The notes: generated by a model not told the origin, from the letters alone. A stretch of DNA of 32,163 nucleotides from Cypionkella sp. (GCA_025458525.1 JALOSF010000030.1:1-32163), one strand, 5' to 3'; counted from the first letter of the stretch, positions 1 to 9,203 are shown. Numbers and translations are program-made.

Positions 1-446
1 TCCACCAGCAGCACCTCGCCCTCGGGCAACTGGCCCATGGTTCCCACGGTTTCGGGGTGGCCCGCGTGGCCGATCATGATCATCTGAAGGCCGTTTTCAT
101 GGTGGCGCGCCGCCTCGTTATGGACCTTGGTCACAAGCGGGCAGGTGGCATCCACGGCAATCATCTCGCGCCGGGCGGCCTCGGCTGGCACCGCCTTTGG
201 CACGCCATGGGCGGAAAACACCACGGGGCGGTCCTGCGGACAATCGTCCAGCTCCTCGACGAACACGGCCCCTTGGGCGCGCAGGGCATCGACGACAAAT
301 TTGTTATGCACGATCTCGTGCCGCACATAGACCGGGGCGCCCCATTTTTGCAACGCCATCTCGACGATCTTGATCGCCCGGTCCACCCCGGCGCAGAACC
401 CGCGCGGCGCGGCAAGATAAAGATGCAGAGGGGGCAGATCGGTCAT
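1..446 (-). CDS. ispH: 4-hydroxy-3-methylbut-2-enyl diphosphate reductase, 3' end outside window
   Basis: IspH catalyses the last step of the MEP isoprenoid pathway, reducing HMBPP to IPP and DMAPP with a [4Fe-4S] cluster in the cytoplasm. The visible 148 residues are the N-terminal part. [12 protein letters not shown] carries the first cluster cysteine (Cys18), [11 protein letters not shown] the second, and [14 protein letters not shown] is the conserved histidine/substrate region. The reading frame is open to base 1, so the C-terminal half with the third cysteine is missing only because the window ends. The ATG at 446 is preceded on the minus strand by GAAGG about six bases upstream. The gene lies 42 bp downstream of the YqaA-like gene on the same strand, so the two may be cotranscribed. 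The family assignment is very secure. Confidence 0.96.
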   Translation of the reverse strand, partial: MTDLPPLHLYLAAPRGFCAGVDRAIKIVEMALQKWGAPVYVRHEIVHNKFVVDALRAQGAVFVEELDDCPQDRPVVFSAHGVPKAVPAEAARREMIAVDATCPLVTKVHNEAARHHENGLQMIMIGHAGHPETVGTMGQLPEGEVLLV

Positions 447-488
447 GGCGGGCCTTCGTGGTCGGGTCTGTGTTCAGAGGTAAGGGGA

Positions 489-926
489 TCAGCCCCAGAT
501 GCCAAGCCCGATCAATGCAACCACGGCGTAGCGGGCGGTTTTTGCAATGGCGACCAGCACAAGGAACCGCCCCAAAGGCAGCCGAAGGGCTCCGGACAGC
601 GCGACGACCAGATCGCCCCCGGGCGCCCAGCTGAACAACAGCGCCCAAACCCCCCAGCGCGCGAACCAGACTTCGGCCTTGGCCTTGCGCTCGGGCGTCA
701 GGCCAAGCCAGCGTGCGCCGCGCACTCCGCCAAGCCCGCGCCCCAATGCATAGGTCAGGCAAGACCCAAGCACGTTCCCCACCGATGCGATGGCCACAAG
801 CACGACCGCAGGCACGTCGTTCGTCGCCATGACGGCCAGAAACACCACCTCTGACTGAAAGGGCAGGGGCGTTGCCGCGAGGAATGCCGCCACGAACAGC
901 CCCGCCAGCGAGGTCTCGGTCAGCAC
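489..926 (-). CDS. YqaA/DedA-like (SNARE-associated) small membrane protein
   Basis: This 145-aa protein resembles the YqaA branch of the DedA/SNARE-associated superfamily, inner-membrane proteins with roles in envelope homeostasis; the substrate is not established for this branch. The N-terminus reads LFVAAFLAATPLPFQSEVVF, a typical YqaA start. It is followed by hydrophobic segments and a C-terminal membrane helix ending in ALIGLGIWG. The frame is open further upstream, but I chose the GTG at 926: AAGG lies 8 bases upstream of it and homologues start here, whereas the upstream residues are not family-like. It precedes ispH on the same strand. The family call is fairly sure; the function is not. 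Confidence 0.82.
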   Translation of the reverse strand: MLTETSLAGLFVAAFLAATPLPFQSEVVFLAVMATNDVPAVVLVAIASVGNVLGSCLTYALGRGLGGVRGARWLGLTPERKAKAEVWFARWGVWALLFSWAPGGDLVVALSGALRLPLGRFLVLVAIAKTARYAVVALIGLGIWG

Positions 927-1121
927 GAGCCGGGCCTTGTGACGCGATGGAAAGGCGGACAGGGGCACATCATGCCGCCGACCTAAGCTGCTTTTGCCCT
1001 TGCGTCCAGCCACCGCACGCCGGGCAAAGTGCCGCGCTTTACCCAGCAACGGCGGCACACCTGGGCTGACACAGCCTGCAAAACCGGCCATGCTGCGCCA
1101 CGCCGCCCAAAGGAGCTGTCG

Positions 1122-1520
1122 ATGATCCTGCGCTATGCCATTCTTTATGTCGAGGACGTCGCCGCAACGCTGGCGTTTTACGAACGCGCCTTTGCGCAGA
1201 CCCGTGCTTTTCTGCACGAGGGCGGCGATTACGGGGAACTGGCCACGGGGACGACCAAGCTCGCCTTTTCGGCGCATGGCTTGATGCGGTCGTTGGGCAA
1301 GCATCCGGGCCGGCCCGACGCTGGCGCCCCAGTGTTCGAGCTTGCCTTTGAAACCGTGGATGTGAAGGCGGCCTTTGACCGCGCGGTCGCGGCGGGGGCT
1401 GCGCCGGTGCAACCGCCAACCGCGCAGCCCTGGGGCCAGACGGTGAGTTACGTCAGCGATCCAAACGGATTTCTGATCGAGCTGTGTTCGCCGGTGGTGC
1501 CGCCACCGCCCAAACAGTGA
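1122..1520 (+). CDS. VOC (glyoxalase/bleomycin resistance-type) family protein
   Basis: The 132-aa protein has the paired beta-alpha-beta-beta-beta fold pattern of the vicinal oxygen chelate superfamily. It begins MILRYAILYVEDVAATLAFY, has a central strand FELAFETVDVKAAFDRA, and ends with VSYVSDPNGFLIELCSP, where the DPNGFLIEL motif carries the usual metal-binding Glu. VOC proteins include glyoxalase I, dioxygenases and resistance proteins, and the sequence does not say which reaction this one performs. The ATG at 1122 has AGGAG 7 bases upstream; in-frame codons further upstream have no such site. It is divergent from the YqaA-like gene and convergent with the NYN gene. Confidence 0.85.
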   Translation: MILRYAILYVEDVAATLAFYERAFAQTRAFLHEGGDYGELATGTTKLAFSAHGLMRSLGKHPGRPDAGAPVFELAFETVDVKAAFDRAVAAGAAPVQPPTAQPWGQTVSYVSDPNGFLIELCSPVVPPPPKQ

Positions 1521-1534
1521 TCTTCATGCGTGAC

Positions 1535-1556
1535 AAGGGGCCCCGTGGCGCCCCTT
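1535..1556. terminator. Hairpin between convergent VOC and NYN genes
   Basis: A perfect 7-bp stem (AAGGGGC at 1535-1541 with GCCCCTT at 1550-1556) encloses an 8-base loop in the 42-bp gap between two convergent stop codons. On the plus strand the right arm ends in a short T run (TTT), so it may work as a weak intrinsic terminator for the VOC gene. Placement between convergent stops supports a terminator role; the T tract is too short to be sure. Confidence 0.5.
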
Positions 1557-1562
1557 TACCCT

Positions 1563-2141
1563 TCAGCCCTTGATCATTTCGGCAGTGTCCTCGCGCTCCC
1601 CGGCGCGGGGCTCGCGGGGCGGGCGGCCGATCACGTCGCGCAGCTCGTCAAGTTCGATGAAATTGTCGCATTGGCGGCGCAATTCATCCGCGATCATCGG
1701 CGGCTGGCTGCGGATGGTCGAGACGACAGAGACCCGCACCCCTTGGCGTTGCAGGCTTTCGACCAGCGGACGAAAATCGCCGTCGCCCGAAAACAGCACG
1801 ATATGATCTACCCGCGGGGCCAGTTCCATCGCATCGACCGTAAGCTCGATGTCCATGTTCCCCTTGACCTTTCGGCGGCCCTGGCTGTCGGTGTATTCCT
1901 TGGCCGGTTTCGTCACCATGGTGAAGCCGTTGTAATGCAGCCAGTCAACCAGCGGGCGAATGGGGGAGTATTCGTCGTTTTCAAGCAGGGCCGTGTAATA
2001 GAAGGCACGCAGCAGTTTGCCGCGGCGCATGAATTCTTGCCGCAGAAGTTTGTAATCGATGTCAAAACCAAGCGACTTTGCCGCGGCGTAGAGGTTCGAT
2101 CCGTCGATGAACAGCGCAAGTCGTTCGTCTTTGTAAAACAT
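1563..2141 (-). CDS. NYN domain (LabA/DUF88-like, PIN-fold) protein
   Basis: This 192-aa protein is a NYN-domain member, a PIN-like fold predicted to be a metal-dependent ribonuclease. The acidic residues expected for the active site are visible: [11 protein letters not shown] near residues 9-18, [12 protein letters not shown] around residue 94, and [15 protein letters not shown] near residues 115-130. The length matches the LabA-like branch common in alphaproteobacteria, where function is mostly unassigned. The C-terminal 20 residues are charged and look disordered. The ATG at 2141 opens a 144-bp divergent spacer with folK. The domain call is strong; RNase activity is inferred from the fold. 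Confidence 0.88.
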   Translation of the reverse strand: MFYKDERLALFIDGSNLYAAAKSLGFDIDYKLLRQEFMRRGKLLRAFYYTALLENDEYSPIRPLVDWLHYNGFTMVTKPAKEYTDSQGRRKVKGNMDIELTVDAMELAPRVDHIVLFSGDGDFRPLVESLQRQGVRVSVVSTIRSQPPMIADELRRQCDNFIELDELRDVIGRPPREPRAGEREDTAEMIKG

Positions 2142-2285
2142 TCTTGTCCCCTCAAATGCTGTCCTGACCGCGACGATAAAATCAACCGCTGTGGTGAAGG
2201 CGGCAGACGCGGTATAAAGACAGGTTCAGTATCAGTCGAAAACTCCGGGCTGCAAGCTGCTCTATACGAAAGTGTATTCTTCGCC

Positions 2286-2861
2286 ATGCAAGACTTTAAT
2301 CTCGCTCTGGTTGCGCTGGGCGCCAATCTTCCTTGGGCCGGTCAAGCCCCGGAACAGACCATCGCGCAGGCCTTGGACTGTCTTTCCACTGACTCCTTCA
2401 AACTTAAGATCGCAAGTCGCCCATTCAAGACGCCCTGTTTTCCAAAGGGCGCGGGTCCCGATTATGTGAATGCCGCCGCCATGGTCGAACTTGGGCCCAA
2501 GACAACGCCAGAGGGGTTTCTTGCGCATCTTCATGCGATCGAGGCGCACTTTGGCCGCAAGCGCGACACGCGCTGGGGCATGCGCACGCTTGACCTTGAT
2601 CTTCTGGCGATAGATGGGCTGATCCTGCCCGATGCAGCGGCGCAAGCGCGTTGGCGCGATCTGCCGCCCGGTGATCAGGCACGGCTTGCCCCGCAGGAAT
2701 TGATCCTGCCTCATCCGCGGCTTCAGGATCGCGCTTTTGTTCTGGTTCCGCTGGCCGATATCGCCCCGGATTGGCGCCATCCGATCCTTGGCCGCAGCGT
2801 GGCCCAGATGCTGGCCGCGCTTTCGCCGCAAGATCGCGCAGAAGTGCAGCCTTTGGCATGA
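2286..2861 (+). CDS. folK: 2-amino-4-hydroxy-6-hydroxymethyldihydropteridine pyrophosphokinase
   Basis: HPPK transfers pyrophosphate from ATP to 6-hydroxymethyl-7,8-dihydropterin in folate synthesis. The 191-aa product has the N-terminal strand [10 protein letters not shown], the signature [16 protein letters not shown] and the later motif [19 protein letters not shown], all diagnostic of FolK. The ATG at 2286 lies just after an AT-rich stretch and aligns with family N-termini. The open frame reaches much further upstream through the NYN gene, but that extension is antisense shadow. rpoZ follows 75 bp downstream on the same strand. folP is not in the window. Confidence 0.95.
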   Translation: MQDFNLALVALGANLPWAGQAPEQTIAQALDCLSTDSFKLKIASRPFKTPCFPKGAGPDYVNAAAMVELGPKTTPEGFLAHLHAIEAHFGRKRDTRWGMRTLDLDLLAIDGLILPDAAAQARWRDLPPGDQARLAPQELILPHPRLQDRAFVLVPLADIAPDWRHPILGRSVAQMLAALSPQDRAEVQPLA

Positions 2862-2936
2862 ATGCGGGTTGTCAAGACCTTGCATCGCGCGTAAGAACAC
2901 GTTTTCCATGCCCTTAAAGTCCAATTGGAGTTGTCC

Positions 2937-3290
2937 ATGGCCCGCGTGACGGTTGAAGACTGTGTTGACAAGGTTCCGAACCGGTTCGAACTGGTGATGC
3001 TTGCCGCCCACCGGGCGCGCGAAATCCAGTCCGGCTCTGCGATCACGGTTGACCGCGACAATGACAAGAACCCGGTCGTCGCGCTGCGCGAAATTGCCGA
3101 AGAAACCCAGTCGGCCGAGGCGCTGCGCGAGCGGATGATCGAAAGCCACCAGACCCAGATTGAGGTGGACGAGCCTGAGGATGACCAGATGGCGCTGCTG
3201 ATGTCGGGTGAAATCGACCGCCCGATGCAGGACGACATGTCCGAGGAAAAGCTGCTGCGTGCCCTGATGGAAGCGCAAGGCGAACTCTAA
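2937..3290 (+). CDS. rpoZ: DNA-directed RNA polymerase omega subunit
   Basis: Omega (117 aa) binds the beta-prime C-terminus and helps RNA polymerase assembly; in many bacteria it also forms part of a ppGpp site. The N-terminus [20 protein letters not shown] and the segment [12 protein letters not shown] are the conserved omega core, followed by [13 protein letters not shown]. The C-terminal 50 residues are acidic and longer than in E. coli, as is common in alphaproteobacteria. The ATG at 2937 has a GGAG site 8 bases upstream. It lies 27 bp before the RSH gene on the same strand, the widely conserved rpoZ-spoT pairing. Confidence 0.97.
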   Translation: MARVTVEDCVDKVPNRFELVMLAAHRAREIQSGSAITVDRDNDKNPVVALREIAEETQSAEALRERMIESHQTQIEVDEPEDDQMALLMSGEIDRPMQDDMSEEKLLRALMEAQGEL

Positions 3291-3317
3291 ACCCGGGGGA
3301 ACCCCGTTTCAGGGGCG

Positions 3318-5438
3318 ATGATGATCGACGTAGAAGACCTCATCGCCCTTGTTCGCAACTACAATCCGCGCACCAATGCCGACTTGATCCGCCGCGCCTA
3401 TGCTTATGGCATGGCGATGCACGATGGTCAGTTCCGCAAATCGGGTGAACCCTATTTCACGCATCCCGTCGCTGTTGCGGCCATCCTGACCGAACAAAGG
3501 CTGGATGATGCGACGATTGTCACGGCGCTGCTGCACGACACCATCGAGGACACCAAATCCACCTACACCGAGGTGGAGCGACAGTTTGGCACCGAGGTCG
3601 CCGAGCTTGTCGATGGCGTGACCAAGCTGACCAACCTGCAACTGTCCTCGACCGAGACCCAGCAGGCCGAGAACTTCCGCAAGCTGTTCATGGCCATGTC
3701 GAAAGACCTGCGGGTGATTCTGGTCAAGCTGGCCGACCGTCTGCACAACATGCGCACGATCAAGAGCATGAAGGCGGAAAAGCAGGCGCAAAAGGCCCGC
3801 GAGACGATGGAAATCTATGCCCCCCTTGCCGGACGCATGGGGATGCAGTGGATGCGTGAAGAACTTGAAGACCTCTCCTTCAAGGTGCTGAACCCCGATG
3901 CGCGCAATTCCATCATCCGCCGCTTTCTGACCCTGCAACGCGAGGCGGGCGATGTGGTCCACAAGATCACCGCCGATATCCGACACGAGCTTGAAAAGGT
4001 GCATATCGAGGCGACGGTCTATGGCCGCGCCAAAAAGCCCTATTCGATCTGGCGCAAGATGCAGGAGAAGGACCTCGCCTTTTCGCGCCTGTCCGACATC
4101 TATGGCTTTCGCATCATCTGCGGCACGGTCGCGGAATGTTACACCATCCTTGGCGTGATCCATCAACGCTGGCGGTCGGTGCCGGGCCGATTCAAGGATT
4201 ACATCAGCCAGCCAAAGACCAACGGGTATCGGTCCATCCACACCACGGTGTCGGGCCGTGACGGCAAGCGCGTCGAGGTGCAGATCCGCACCCGCGAGAT
4301 GCACGAGGTGGCCGAGGCCGGGGTGGCGGCGCATTGGTCCTATCGCGAAGGCGTGCGCGCGAAAAACCCCTTTGCCGTCGATCCGGGCAAATGGATCGCG
4401 TCGATGACCGAACGCTTTGACGAAGGCGATCACGACGAATTCCTGGAACACGTGAAGATGGAAATGTATTCCGATCAGGTGTTCTGCTTTACCCCCAAGG
4501 GCGATGTGGTGCAGCTGCCGCGCGGGGCGACACCCTTGGATTACGCCTATGCGATCCACACGCGGATCGGCAATTCCTGCGTGTCGGCAAAGGTGGATGG
4601 CATCCGCGTGCCGCTTTGGACCCGGTTGAAGAACGGCCAGTCGGTCGAGATCATCACCGCCGAAGGCCAGCGCCCGCAGTCCAGCTGGATCGATATCGTG
4701 ACAACCGGACGCGCGAAGGCGGCGATCCGGAAATCCTTGCGCGACGAGGACAGGGGCAGGTTCATCAAGCTGGGTCAGGAACTGGCCCGCGCGGCCTTTG
4801 ATCATGTTGGCAAGAAAGCGTCCGACAAGGCCCTGCGCACGGCGGCCAAGATGCTGGGCCTGAACGACGAAGAAGATCTGCTGGCCCGCCTTGGCTCGGC
4901 TGAACTGACGGCGCGGCGCGTGGTCGAGACGCTTTATCCCGAACTTGCGCGCGCCGATCTGGAAGTGGTCGATGCCGCGCGTCCGGTGCTGGGCCTGTCG
5001 GACGATCAGGCCTTTCGTCGCGCGCCCTGTTGCCAGCCGGTGCCGGGCGAGCGGATCGTGGGCATCACCTACCGCGGCAAGGGGGTGGTGGCCCATGCCA
5101 TCGACTGCCCCGCGCTGGAGGAATTCGAGGAACAGACCGACCGCTGGGTCGATCTTGCCTGGCATTCGGGGCGACATGCGGCGGTGCACACGGTCACGAT
5201 GGAACTGACAATCGCCAATGACGCGGGTGTTCTGGGGCGCATCTGCACCCTGATCGGCGAACAACGCGCCAATATCTCGGACTTGCGCTTTACAGACCGC
5301 AAGCCGGACTTCTATCGTCTGATTGTTGATGTTGACCTGCGGGATGTGGAACATCTGCATATGGTTATGACGGCCCTTGAAGCCGAAACCGATGTGGCGC
5401 AGGTCTCCAGATATCGGGACAAGACCCGCAAGCCCTGA
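3318..5438 (+). CDS. rsh: Bifunctional (p)ppGpp synthetase/hydrolase (RSH)
   Basis: The 706-aa enzyme makes and degrades the alarmone (p)ppGpp. The hydrolase HD domain is intact: THP at His49, LLHDTIEDT with His73-Asp74 and Glu77-Asp78, and KLADRLHNM with Asp140. The synthetase domain contains YSIWRKM and PGRFKDYISQPKTNGY; the RxKD form at 291-294 is typical of bifunctional rather than monofunctional RelA enzymes. A TGS domain spans about 388-450, a conserved Cys-Cys pair sits in APCCQPVPGERIVGI, and an ACT domain ends the protein. All domains are complete, so both activities are expected. The start is ATG 3318 or the adjacent ATG 3321. It may be cotranscribed with rpoZ. Also called relA or spoT in different annotations. 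Confidence 0.96.
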   Translation: MMIDVEDLIALVRNYNPRTNADLIRRAYAYGMAMHDGQFRKSGEPYFTHPVAVAAILTEQRLDDATIVTALLHDTIEDTKSTYTEVERQFGTEVAELVDGVTKLTNLQLSSTETQQAENFRKLFMAMSKDLRVILVKLADRLHNMRTIKSMKAEKQAQKARETMEIYAPLAGRMGMQWMREELEDLSFKVLNPDARNSIIRRFLTLQREAGDVVHKITADIRHELEKVHIEATVYGRAKKPYSIWRKMQEKDLAFSRLSDIYGFRIICGTVAECYTILGVIHQRWRSVPGRFKDYISQPKTNGYRSIHTTVSGRDGKRVEVQIRTREMHEVAEAGVAAHWSYREGVRAKNPFAVDPGKWIASMTERFDEGDHDEFLEHVKMEMYSDQVFCFTPKGDVVQLPRGATPLDYAYAIHTRIGNSCVSAKVDGIRVPLWTRLKNGQSVEIITAEGQRPQSSWIDIVTTGRAKAAIRKSLRDEDRGRFIKLGQELARAAFDHVGKKASDKALRTAAKMLGLNDEEDLLARLGSAELTARRVVETLYPELARADLEVVDAARPVLGLSDDQAFRRAPCCQPVPGERIVGITYRGKGVVAHAIDCPALEEFEEQTDRWVDLAWHSGRHAAVHTVTMELTIANDAGVLGRICTLIGEQRANISDLRFTDRKPDFYRLIVDVDLRDVEHLHMVMTALEAETDVAQVSRYRDKTRKP

Positions 5439-5443
5439 GGCCA

Positions 5444-5459
5444 CGCGCCCCGGGGCGCG
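5444..5459. terminator. 16-bp GC palindrome just after rsh
   Basis: Bases 5444-5459 (CGCGCCCCGGGGCGCG) form a perfect 16-bp palindrome beginning 6 bases after the rsh stop and 36 bases before the next gene. It could fold as a short GC hairpin that slows transcription or protects the rsh 3' end. No T tract follows, so it is not a classical intrinsic terminator, and readthrough into the DUF2062 genes is likely. Confidence 0.3.
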
Positions 5460-5495
5460 GTGCAACGTTGCAAAGGGCAAAGGGGGTGCAGGGCG

Positions 5496-6179
5496 GTGGT
5501 GTTTCGTCGGCGCGACAAACGCAAGGGCTGGGACAAGGTAAAGGCGTTCTTCTATCCACAAGGCGGCTGGCTTCGGGCCGGGCGTTATGTCTTTCATCGC
5601 CTGACCCGGCTGCCCGACCCGCCGCATCGCATCGCGCGGGGCATCTTCGCAGGGGTGTTCATTTCGTTTACGCCTCTGTTCGGCCTGCATTTCTTTGGGG
5701 CCGCGCTGATTGCCCTCCTGTTGCGGGGCAACATCATTGCCGCGCTGTTCGCCACCTTCTTTGGCAATCCTGTCACCTTTCCGTTGATCGCCACCGCTTC
5801 GGTGCAACTGGGCCATTGGCTGCTTGGCACCGGGATCGATGTCGTCGTGCCGGCCAGCCAGATCCTCTCGATCTTTGCCAGCGCGGGCGGCGAGATCTGG
5901 TCGAACATCCTTGGCATGTTCTTCGATACGCCCACCCAATGGGGCAAGCTGCACCATTTCTATTACGGCCTGTTCAAGCCCTATCTGGTCGGTGGTCTGA
6001 TACCGGGGCTGGTTTGTGCGACCCTGTGCGCCTACATCAGTCTTCCGATGATCAATGGCTATCAGAGACTGCGCAGCAAAAGACGGCGTGACCGGGCCGA
6101 CCGACTGCGCGACAGGGCGGCCGCCCGGTTGCGCGCATCCTCGGTGTCGGGCGATCCGCCCTCGGGGACTGGGGTCTGA
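5496..6179 (+). CDS. DUF2062 membrane protein, first tandem copy
   Basis: This 227-aa DUF2062 protein has an N-terminal basic stretch followed by PHRIARGIFAGVFISFTPLFG, the hallmark of the family, then three or four hydrophobic segments with the conserved FFGNPVTFPLIA and LGHWLLG. The C-terminal tail is strongly basic (repeated Arg). The GTG at 5496 was chosen because it aligns with the GTG start of the paralogue downstream (V/MVF[KR]RRD in both) and has a purine-rich site about 10 bases upstream. The molecular function of DUF2062 is not known; it is an inner-membrane protein. It lies between rsh and pdxJ with a second copy. Confidence 0.87.
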   Translation: MVFRRRDKRKGWDKVKAFFYPQGGWLRAGRYVFHRLTRLPDPPHRIARGIFAGVFISFTPLFGLHFFGAALIALLLRGNIIAALFATFFGNPVTFPLIATASVQLGHWLLGTGIDVVVPASQILSIFASAGGEIWSNILGMFFDTPTQWGKLHHFYYGLFKPYLVGGLIPGLVCATLCAYISLPMINGYQRLRSKRRRDRADRLRDRAAARLRASSVSGDPPSGTGV

Positions 6180-6328
6180 CAGGGCGGTGTCTTGTGGTTT
6201 GCAGATCGCAGTTTCGGGCTTTGGTGTTTTCGGACGTGCCTGTCGTGGCAAACTCTTGTAATGCGGCTGTGATAGGCCAGATCTGCCCGCTGACAGGCGG
6301 CGCAGCAACCGGCTAGACGAGGAAGAAC

Positions 6329-7045
6329 GTGGTTTTCAAGCGGCGCGACCGGCGGGGCTGGCTGGCCTGGGTGCGGGAGATGTTCTACCCCACCGGGGGG
6401 TTTCGGCGTGCGACGCGCTATGTCATCCACCGGATGCGTCGTCTGCCCGACCGCCCGCACCGCATTGCGCGCGGCGTTTTTGCCGGCAGCCTGATCGGAT
6501 TTCTGCCGTTGCCCGGTCTGCAATTTCTGGGGGCTGCCGGGCTGGCCTGGATCATGCGGGGCAATATCCTTGCCGCGCTGCTTGGCACCTTCAACTCCAA
6601 CCCGATCACCACGCCGTTCTTTGCGGTGGGCGCCATCAGCCTTGGGCACTGGATGCTGGGGATCGACACCCCGCTGAGCGCCGAGGCGATCGGCGATGCC
6701 TTTGCCCGCGCGGGGGCCGATCTGTGGCACAACATGATGGCCATCTTCGGGCCGGGCAAGATGCATTGGGGCGGGTTGGCGCAGTTCTGGTCCGATGTCT
6801 ATGTGCCCTATTTCATCGGGGCGCTTGGCCCGGGCATTCTGCTCAGCCTGATCTTCTATTACATCACCATCCCCCTCGTCGAAGCCTATCAGAAAGCCCG
6901 CGTCGCAAAATTCAAGGAACGCAGCGAGAAGCGGCTTTTGCTGCGTGAGCGTTTGGCCGTCCTCAAGCTGCGCGGCGATGCGGGGCCGCAGGGCCCCGGG
7001 TCCGAGGCAAAACAAAAGGATGACGACAGCCCTCCGTCGTCCTAA
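6329..7045 (+). CDS. DUF2062 membrane protein, second tandem copy
   Basis: A 238-aa paralogue of the preceding gene. The two align from the first residue: basic start, FYPTGGFRRATRYVIHRMRR, then PHRIARGVFAGSLIGFLPLPG, FNSNPITTPFFAVGA and SLGHWMLG. The loop between the last helices and the charged C-tail differ most. It starts at GTG 6329 with GAGGAAG just upstream. A 149-bp spacer separates the copies, so each may have its own promoter; pdxJ follows 30 bp downstream. The family has no assigned function. The two copies look like an old duplication, since they differ at many sites including the tail. Confidence 0.88.
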   Translation: MVFKRRDRRGWLAWVREMFYPTGGFRRATRYVIHRMRRLPDRPHRIARGVFAGSLIGFLPLPGLQFLGAAGLAWIMRGNILAALLGTFNSNPITTPFFAVGAISLGHWMLGIDTPLSAEAIGDAFARAGADLWHNMMAIFGPGKMHWGGLAQFWSDVYVPYFIGALGPGILLSLIFYYITIPLVEAYQKARVAKFKERSEKRLLLRERLAVLKLRGDAGPQGPGSEAKQKDDDSPPSS

Positions 7046-7075
7046 CTCAATCTCGCAAGACAGGAGAGCAAAGCC

Positions 7076-7828
7076 ATGACAGCGCGCGGCAAACTTCGGC
7101 TGGGAATCAACATCGACCATGTCGCGACCTTGCGGAATGCGCGTGGCAGCGCCTGGCCCGACCCGCTGCGCGCCGCCCTCTTGGCGCAGGCCGCCGGGGC
7201 TGATGGCATCACCGCGCATCTGCGCGAAGACCGCCGCCACATCCGCGACGCCGACATGGCCGCGATCAAGGCCGCGATCGATATCCCGCTGAACTTTGAA
7301 TGTGGCGCGACCGACGAGATGCAGGCGATCTGCCTTGCCATCACGCCGCATGCCGTCTGCCTTGTGCCAGAGCGGCGCGAGGAGCGCACGACCGAAGGCG
7401 GACTTGATGTGGCGGGCGACGAGGCGCGCCTTGCCGCCTATATCGCGCCGTTGCGCGACGCGGGCGCCCGCGTCAGCATGTTCATCAGCCATGATCCGCG
7501 CCAGATCGAGGCTTCTGCCCGCATCGGGGCTGCGGTGGTGGAATTGCACACCGGGCTTTACTCTGACCTGCACGCCGAAGGCCGGCTGGAGGAGGCCGAG
7601 GCCGAGCTGGAGGCGCTGCGCCGTGGCGCGGCCCATGCGGATGCCCTTGGGTTGGAAGTGCACGCAGGCCATGGCCTGACCTTCGACAACGTCGCCGCCG
7701 TCGCCGCAATCCCGCAGGTGATGGAGCTGAACATCGGCCATTTCCTGATCGGCGAGGCGGTGTTCATGGGCCTTGGCCCCGCAATCGAGGAAATGCGCCG
7801 CCGGATGGACGCCGTGCGCGCGGGCTAA
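7076..7828 (+). CDS. pdxJ: Pyridoxine 5'-phosphate synthase
   Basis: PdxJ condenses 3-amino-2-oxopropyl phosphate with deoxyxylulose 5-phosphate to form pyridoxine 5'-phosphate in the DXP-dependent B6 pathway. The 250-aa TIM barrel shows LGINIDHVATLRNARG at the N-terminus, ITAHLREDRRHI with the first catalytic His, LNFECGAT with the catalytic Glu, and EVHAGHGLTFDNV with the second catalytic His. Length matches the family. ATG 7076 has AGGAG about 10 bases upstream. acpS follows, the classic pdxJ-acpS order of many proteobacteria, here with a 96-bp gap. Confidence 0.97.
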   Translation: MTARGKLRLGINIDHVATLRNARGSAWPDPLRAALLAQAAGADGITAHLREDRRHIRDADMAAIKAAIDIPLNFECGATDEMQAICLAITPHAVCLVPERREERTTEGGLDVAGDEARLAAYIAPLRDAGARVSMFISHDPRQIEASARIGAAVVELHTGLYSDLHAEGRLEEAEAELEALRRGAAHADALGLEVHAGHGLTFDNVAAVAAIPQVMELNIGHFLIGEAVFMGLGPAIEEMRRRMDAVRAG

Positions 7829-7924
7829 GGGCGCCGTGGTGCGTCGTGTGGAAGGGGGCAAGCCAGGGTGTGCGGCGTTGATCTTCGGGCGGCGCGCCCT
7901 GGCGCATCGGGAAAGGGGGGCGCT

Positions 7925-8353
7925 GTGATCCTTGGCATCGGCAGTGATCTGGCCAACATCGACCGTATCGAGGCAACGCTGGCCCGCTTTGGCGACCGCT
8001 TTCGCAACCGCGTCTTCACCGACCTTGAACAGCGCAAGGCCGCCAGCCGCCCGCATGGCGTTGCTGCCACCTATGCCAAACGCTGGGCCGCCAAAGAGGC
8101 CTGTTCCAAGGCGCTTGGCACCGGGCTGCGCATGGGCATTGCGTGGAAGGACATGGCGGTCAGCAACCTGCACACCGGCCAGCCGGTCATGCATGTCACC
8201 GGCTGGGCGGCACAGCGCCTGCGCGACATGACGCCCGAAGGCCATGAGGCGGTGATCCACGTTACCCTGACCGACGATCACCCCTGGGCGCAGGCCTTTG
8301 TGGTGATCGAAGCGCGGCCGCGCGCCGCCCTGCCCCCCGCCGATCCGGGGTGA
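7925..8353 (+). CDS. acpS: Holo-[acyl-carrier-protein] synthase
   Basis: AcpS transfers 4'-phosphopantetheine from CoA to acyl carrier protein. The 142-aa product starts [15 protein letters not shown], containing the magnesium-binding Asp, and has [16 protein letters not shown] with the second metal ligand Glu. I chose GTG 7925 because homologues begin MI[IL]GIG and an AAAGGGGGG run lies just upstream; the longer ATG at 7868 would add residues that are not family-like. It sits in the pdxJ-acpS-lepB-rnc-era series, a common alphaproteobacterial order. Confidence 0.95.
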   Translation: MILGIGSDLANIDRIEATLARFGDRFRNRVFTDLEQRKAASRPHGVAATYAKRWAAKEACSKALGTGLRMGIAWKDMAVSNLHTGQPVMHVTGWAAQRLRDMTPEGHEAVIHVTLTDDHPWAQAFVVIEARPRAALPPADPG

Positions 8354-8414
8354 ACTTGACTCGCGCCTGTCGCGGGCGCATGAAGCGGCCCACAGAGCAG
8401 CAAGGTGAGAGAAC

Positions 8415-9203
8415 ATGGCCAGCAAGGCAAAGAACGACGGCGGCATCGTCGAAACGATCAAGACGGTGGTCTATGCGCTGTTGATCGCTGGGGTGTTTCG
8501 CACGCTGTTCTTTCAGCCGTTCTGGATCCCGTCGGGAAGCATGAAGGACACGCTGTTGATCGGCGACTTTCTGTTCGTCAACAAGATGGCCTATGGCTAC
8601 AGCCGGTTTTCCTGCCCGTTCTCGGCCTGCCCGTTCGAAGGCCGCCTGTTCTTTTCCGAGCCGGAGCGGGGGGATGTGGTGGTGTTCCGCCATCCGGTCA
8701 ACGGATCGGATTTCATCAAGCGCCTGATCGGCCTGCCGGGCGATACGGTTCAGATGCGCAATGGCATTCTTTACCTGAACGGCGCCGAAGTGCCGCAGGA
8801 ACCCGCCGGAACCTTCAGCGAAGTCTATGAACAGCAAGGGCCGATGGGTCATTTGCCGCGCTGCGAAAACGGGCCGGTCGGGCAGGGCGACACCTGCACC
8901 AAGACCCGTACCCGCGAGACGTTGCCGGGCGGGCGCACGCATGATGTGCTGAACATCGACACCAACGGATCGGGCGACAATACCGATCTGTTCACCGTGC
9001 CGGACGGCCATTACTTCTTCATGGGTGACAACCGCGACAACAGCCAGGACAGCCGCTTTGTGCAGGCGGTGGGGGGGGTCGGCTTCGTGCCGGCCGACCA
9101 CCTGATCGGCCGCGCGGATCGCATCATGTTTTCTTCGGCCGGGCGGTCGATGCTCTATTTCTGGACCTGGCGCTCTGACCGTTTCTTCAAGGCGGTGGAA
9201 TGA
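8415..9203 (+). CDS. lepB: Signal peptidase I
   Basis: LepB cleaves signal peptides from exported proteins at the outer face of the inner membrane. The 262-aa protein has one N-terminal membrane helix (about residues 16-35) leading directly into [16 protein letters not shown], with catalytic Ser42. The general-base Lys102 lies in [12 protein letters not shown], and [12 protein letters not shown] is the conserved box E. The C-terminus is family-like. ATG 8415 has GGTGAGAG a few bases upstream. The stop overlaps the rnc start as ATGA, implying translational coupling. Confidence 0.97.
   Translation: MASKAKNDGGIVETIKTVVYALLIAGVFRTLFFQPFWIPSGSMKDTLLIGDFLFVNKMAYGYSRFSCPFSACPFEGRLFFSEPERGDVVVFRHPVNGSDFIKRLIGLPGDTVQMRNGILYLNGAEVPQEPAGTFSEVYEQQGPMGHLPRCENGPVGQGDTCTKTRTRETLPGGRTHDVLNIDTNGSGDNTDLFTVPDGHYFFMGDNRDNSQDSRFVQAVGGVGFVPADHLIGRADRIMFSSAGRSMLYFWTWRSDRFFKAVE

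Noticed and set aside
3309-6308. A 999-codon open frame on the minus strand across rsh and the first DUF2062 gene
   Set aside because: It lies antisense to clearly recognisable genes, its translation is rich in His, Arg and Gly without domain motifs, and such frames are expected in GC-rich DNA.
6062-8461. A 799-codon minus-strand open frame across DUF2062, pdxJ and acpS
   Set aside because: It is antisense to two textbook enzymes and has no recognisable domain.
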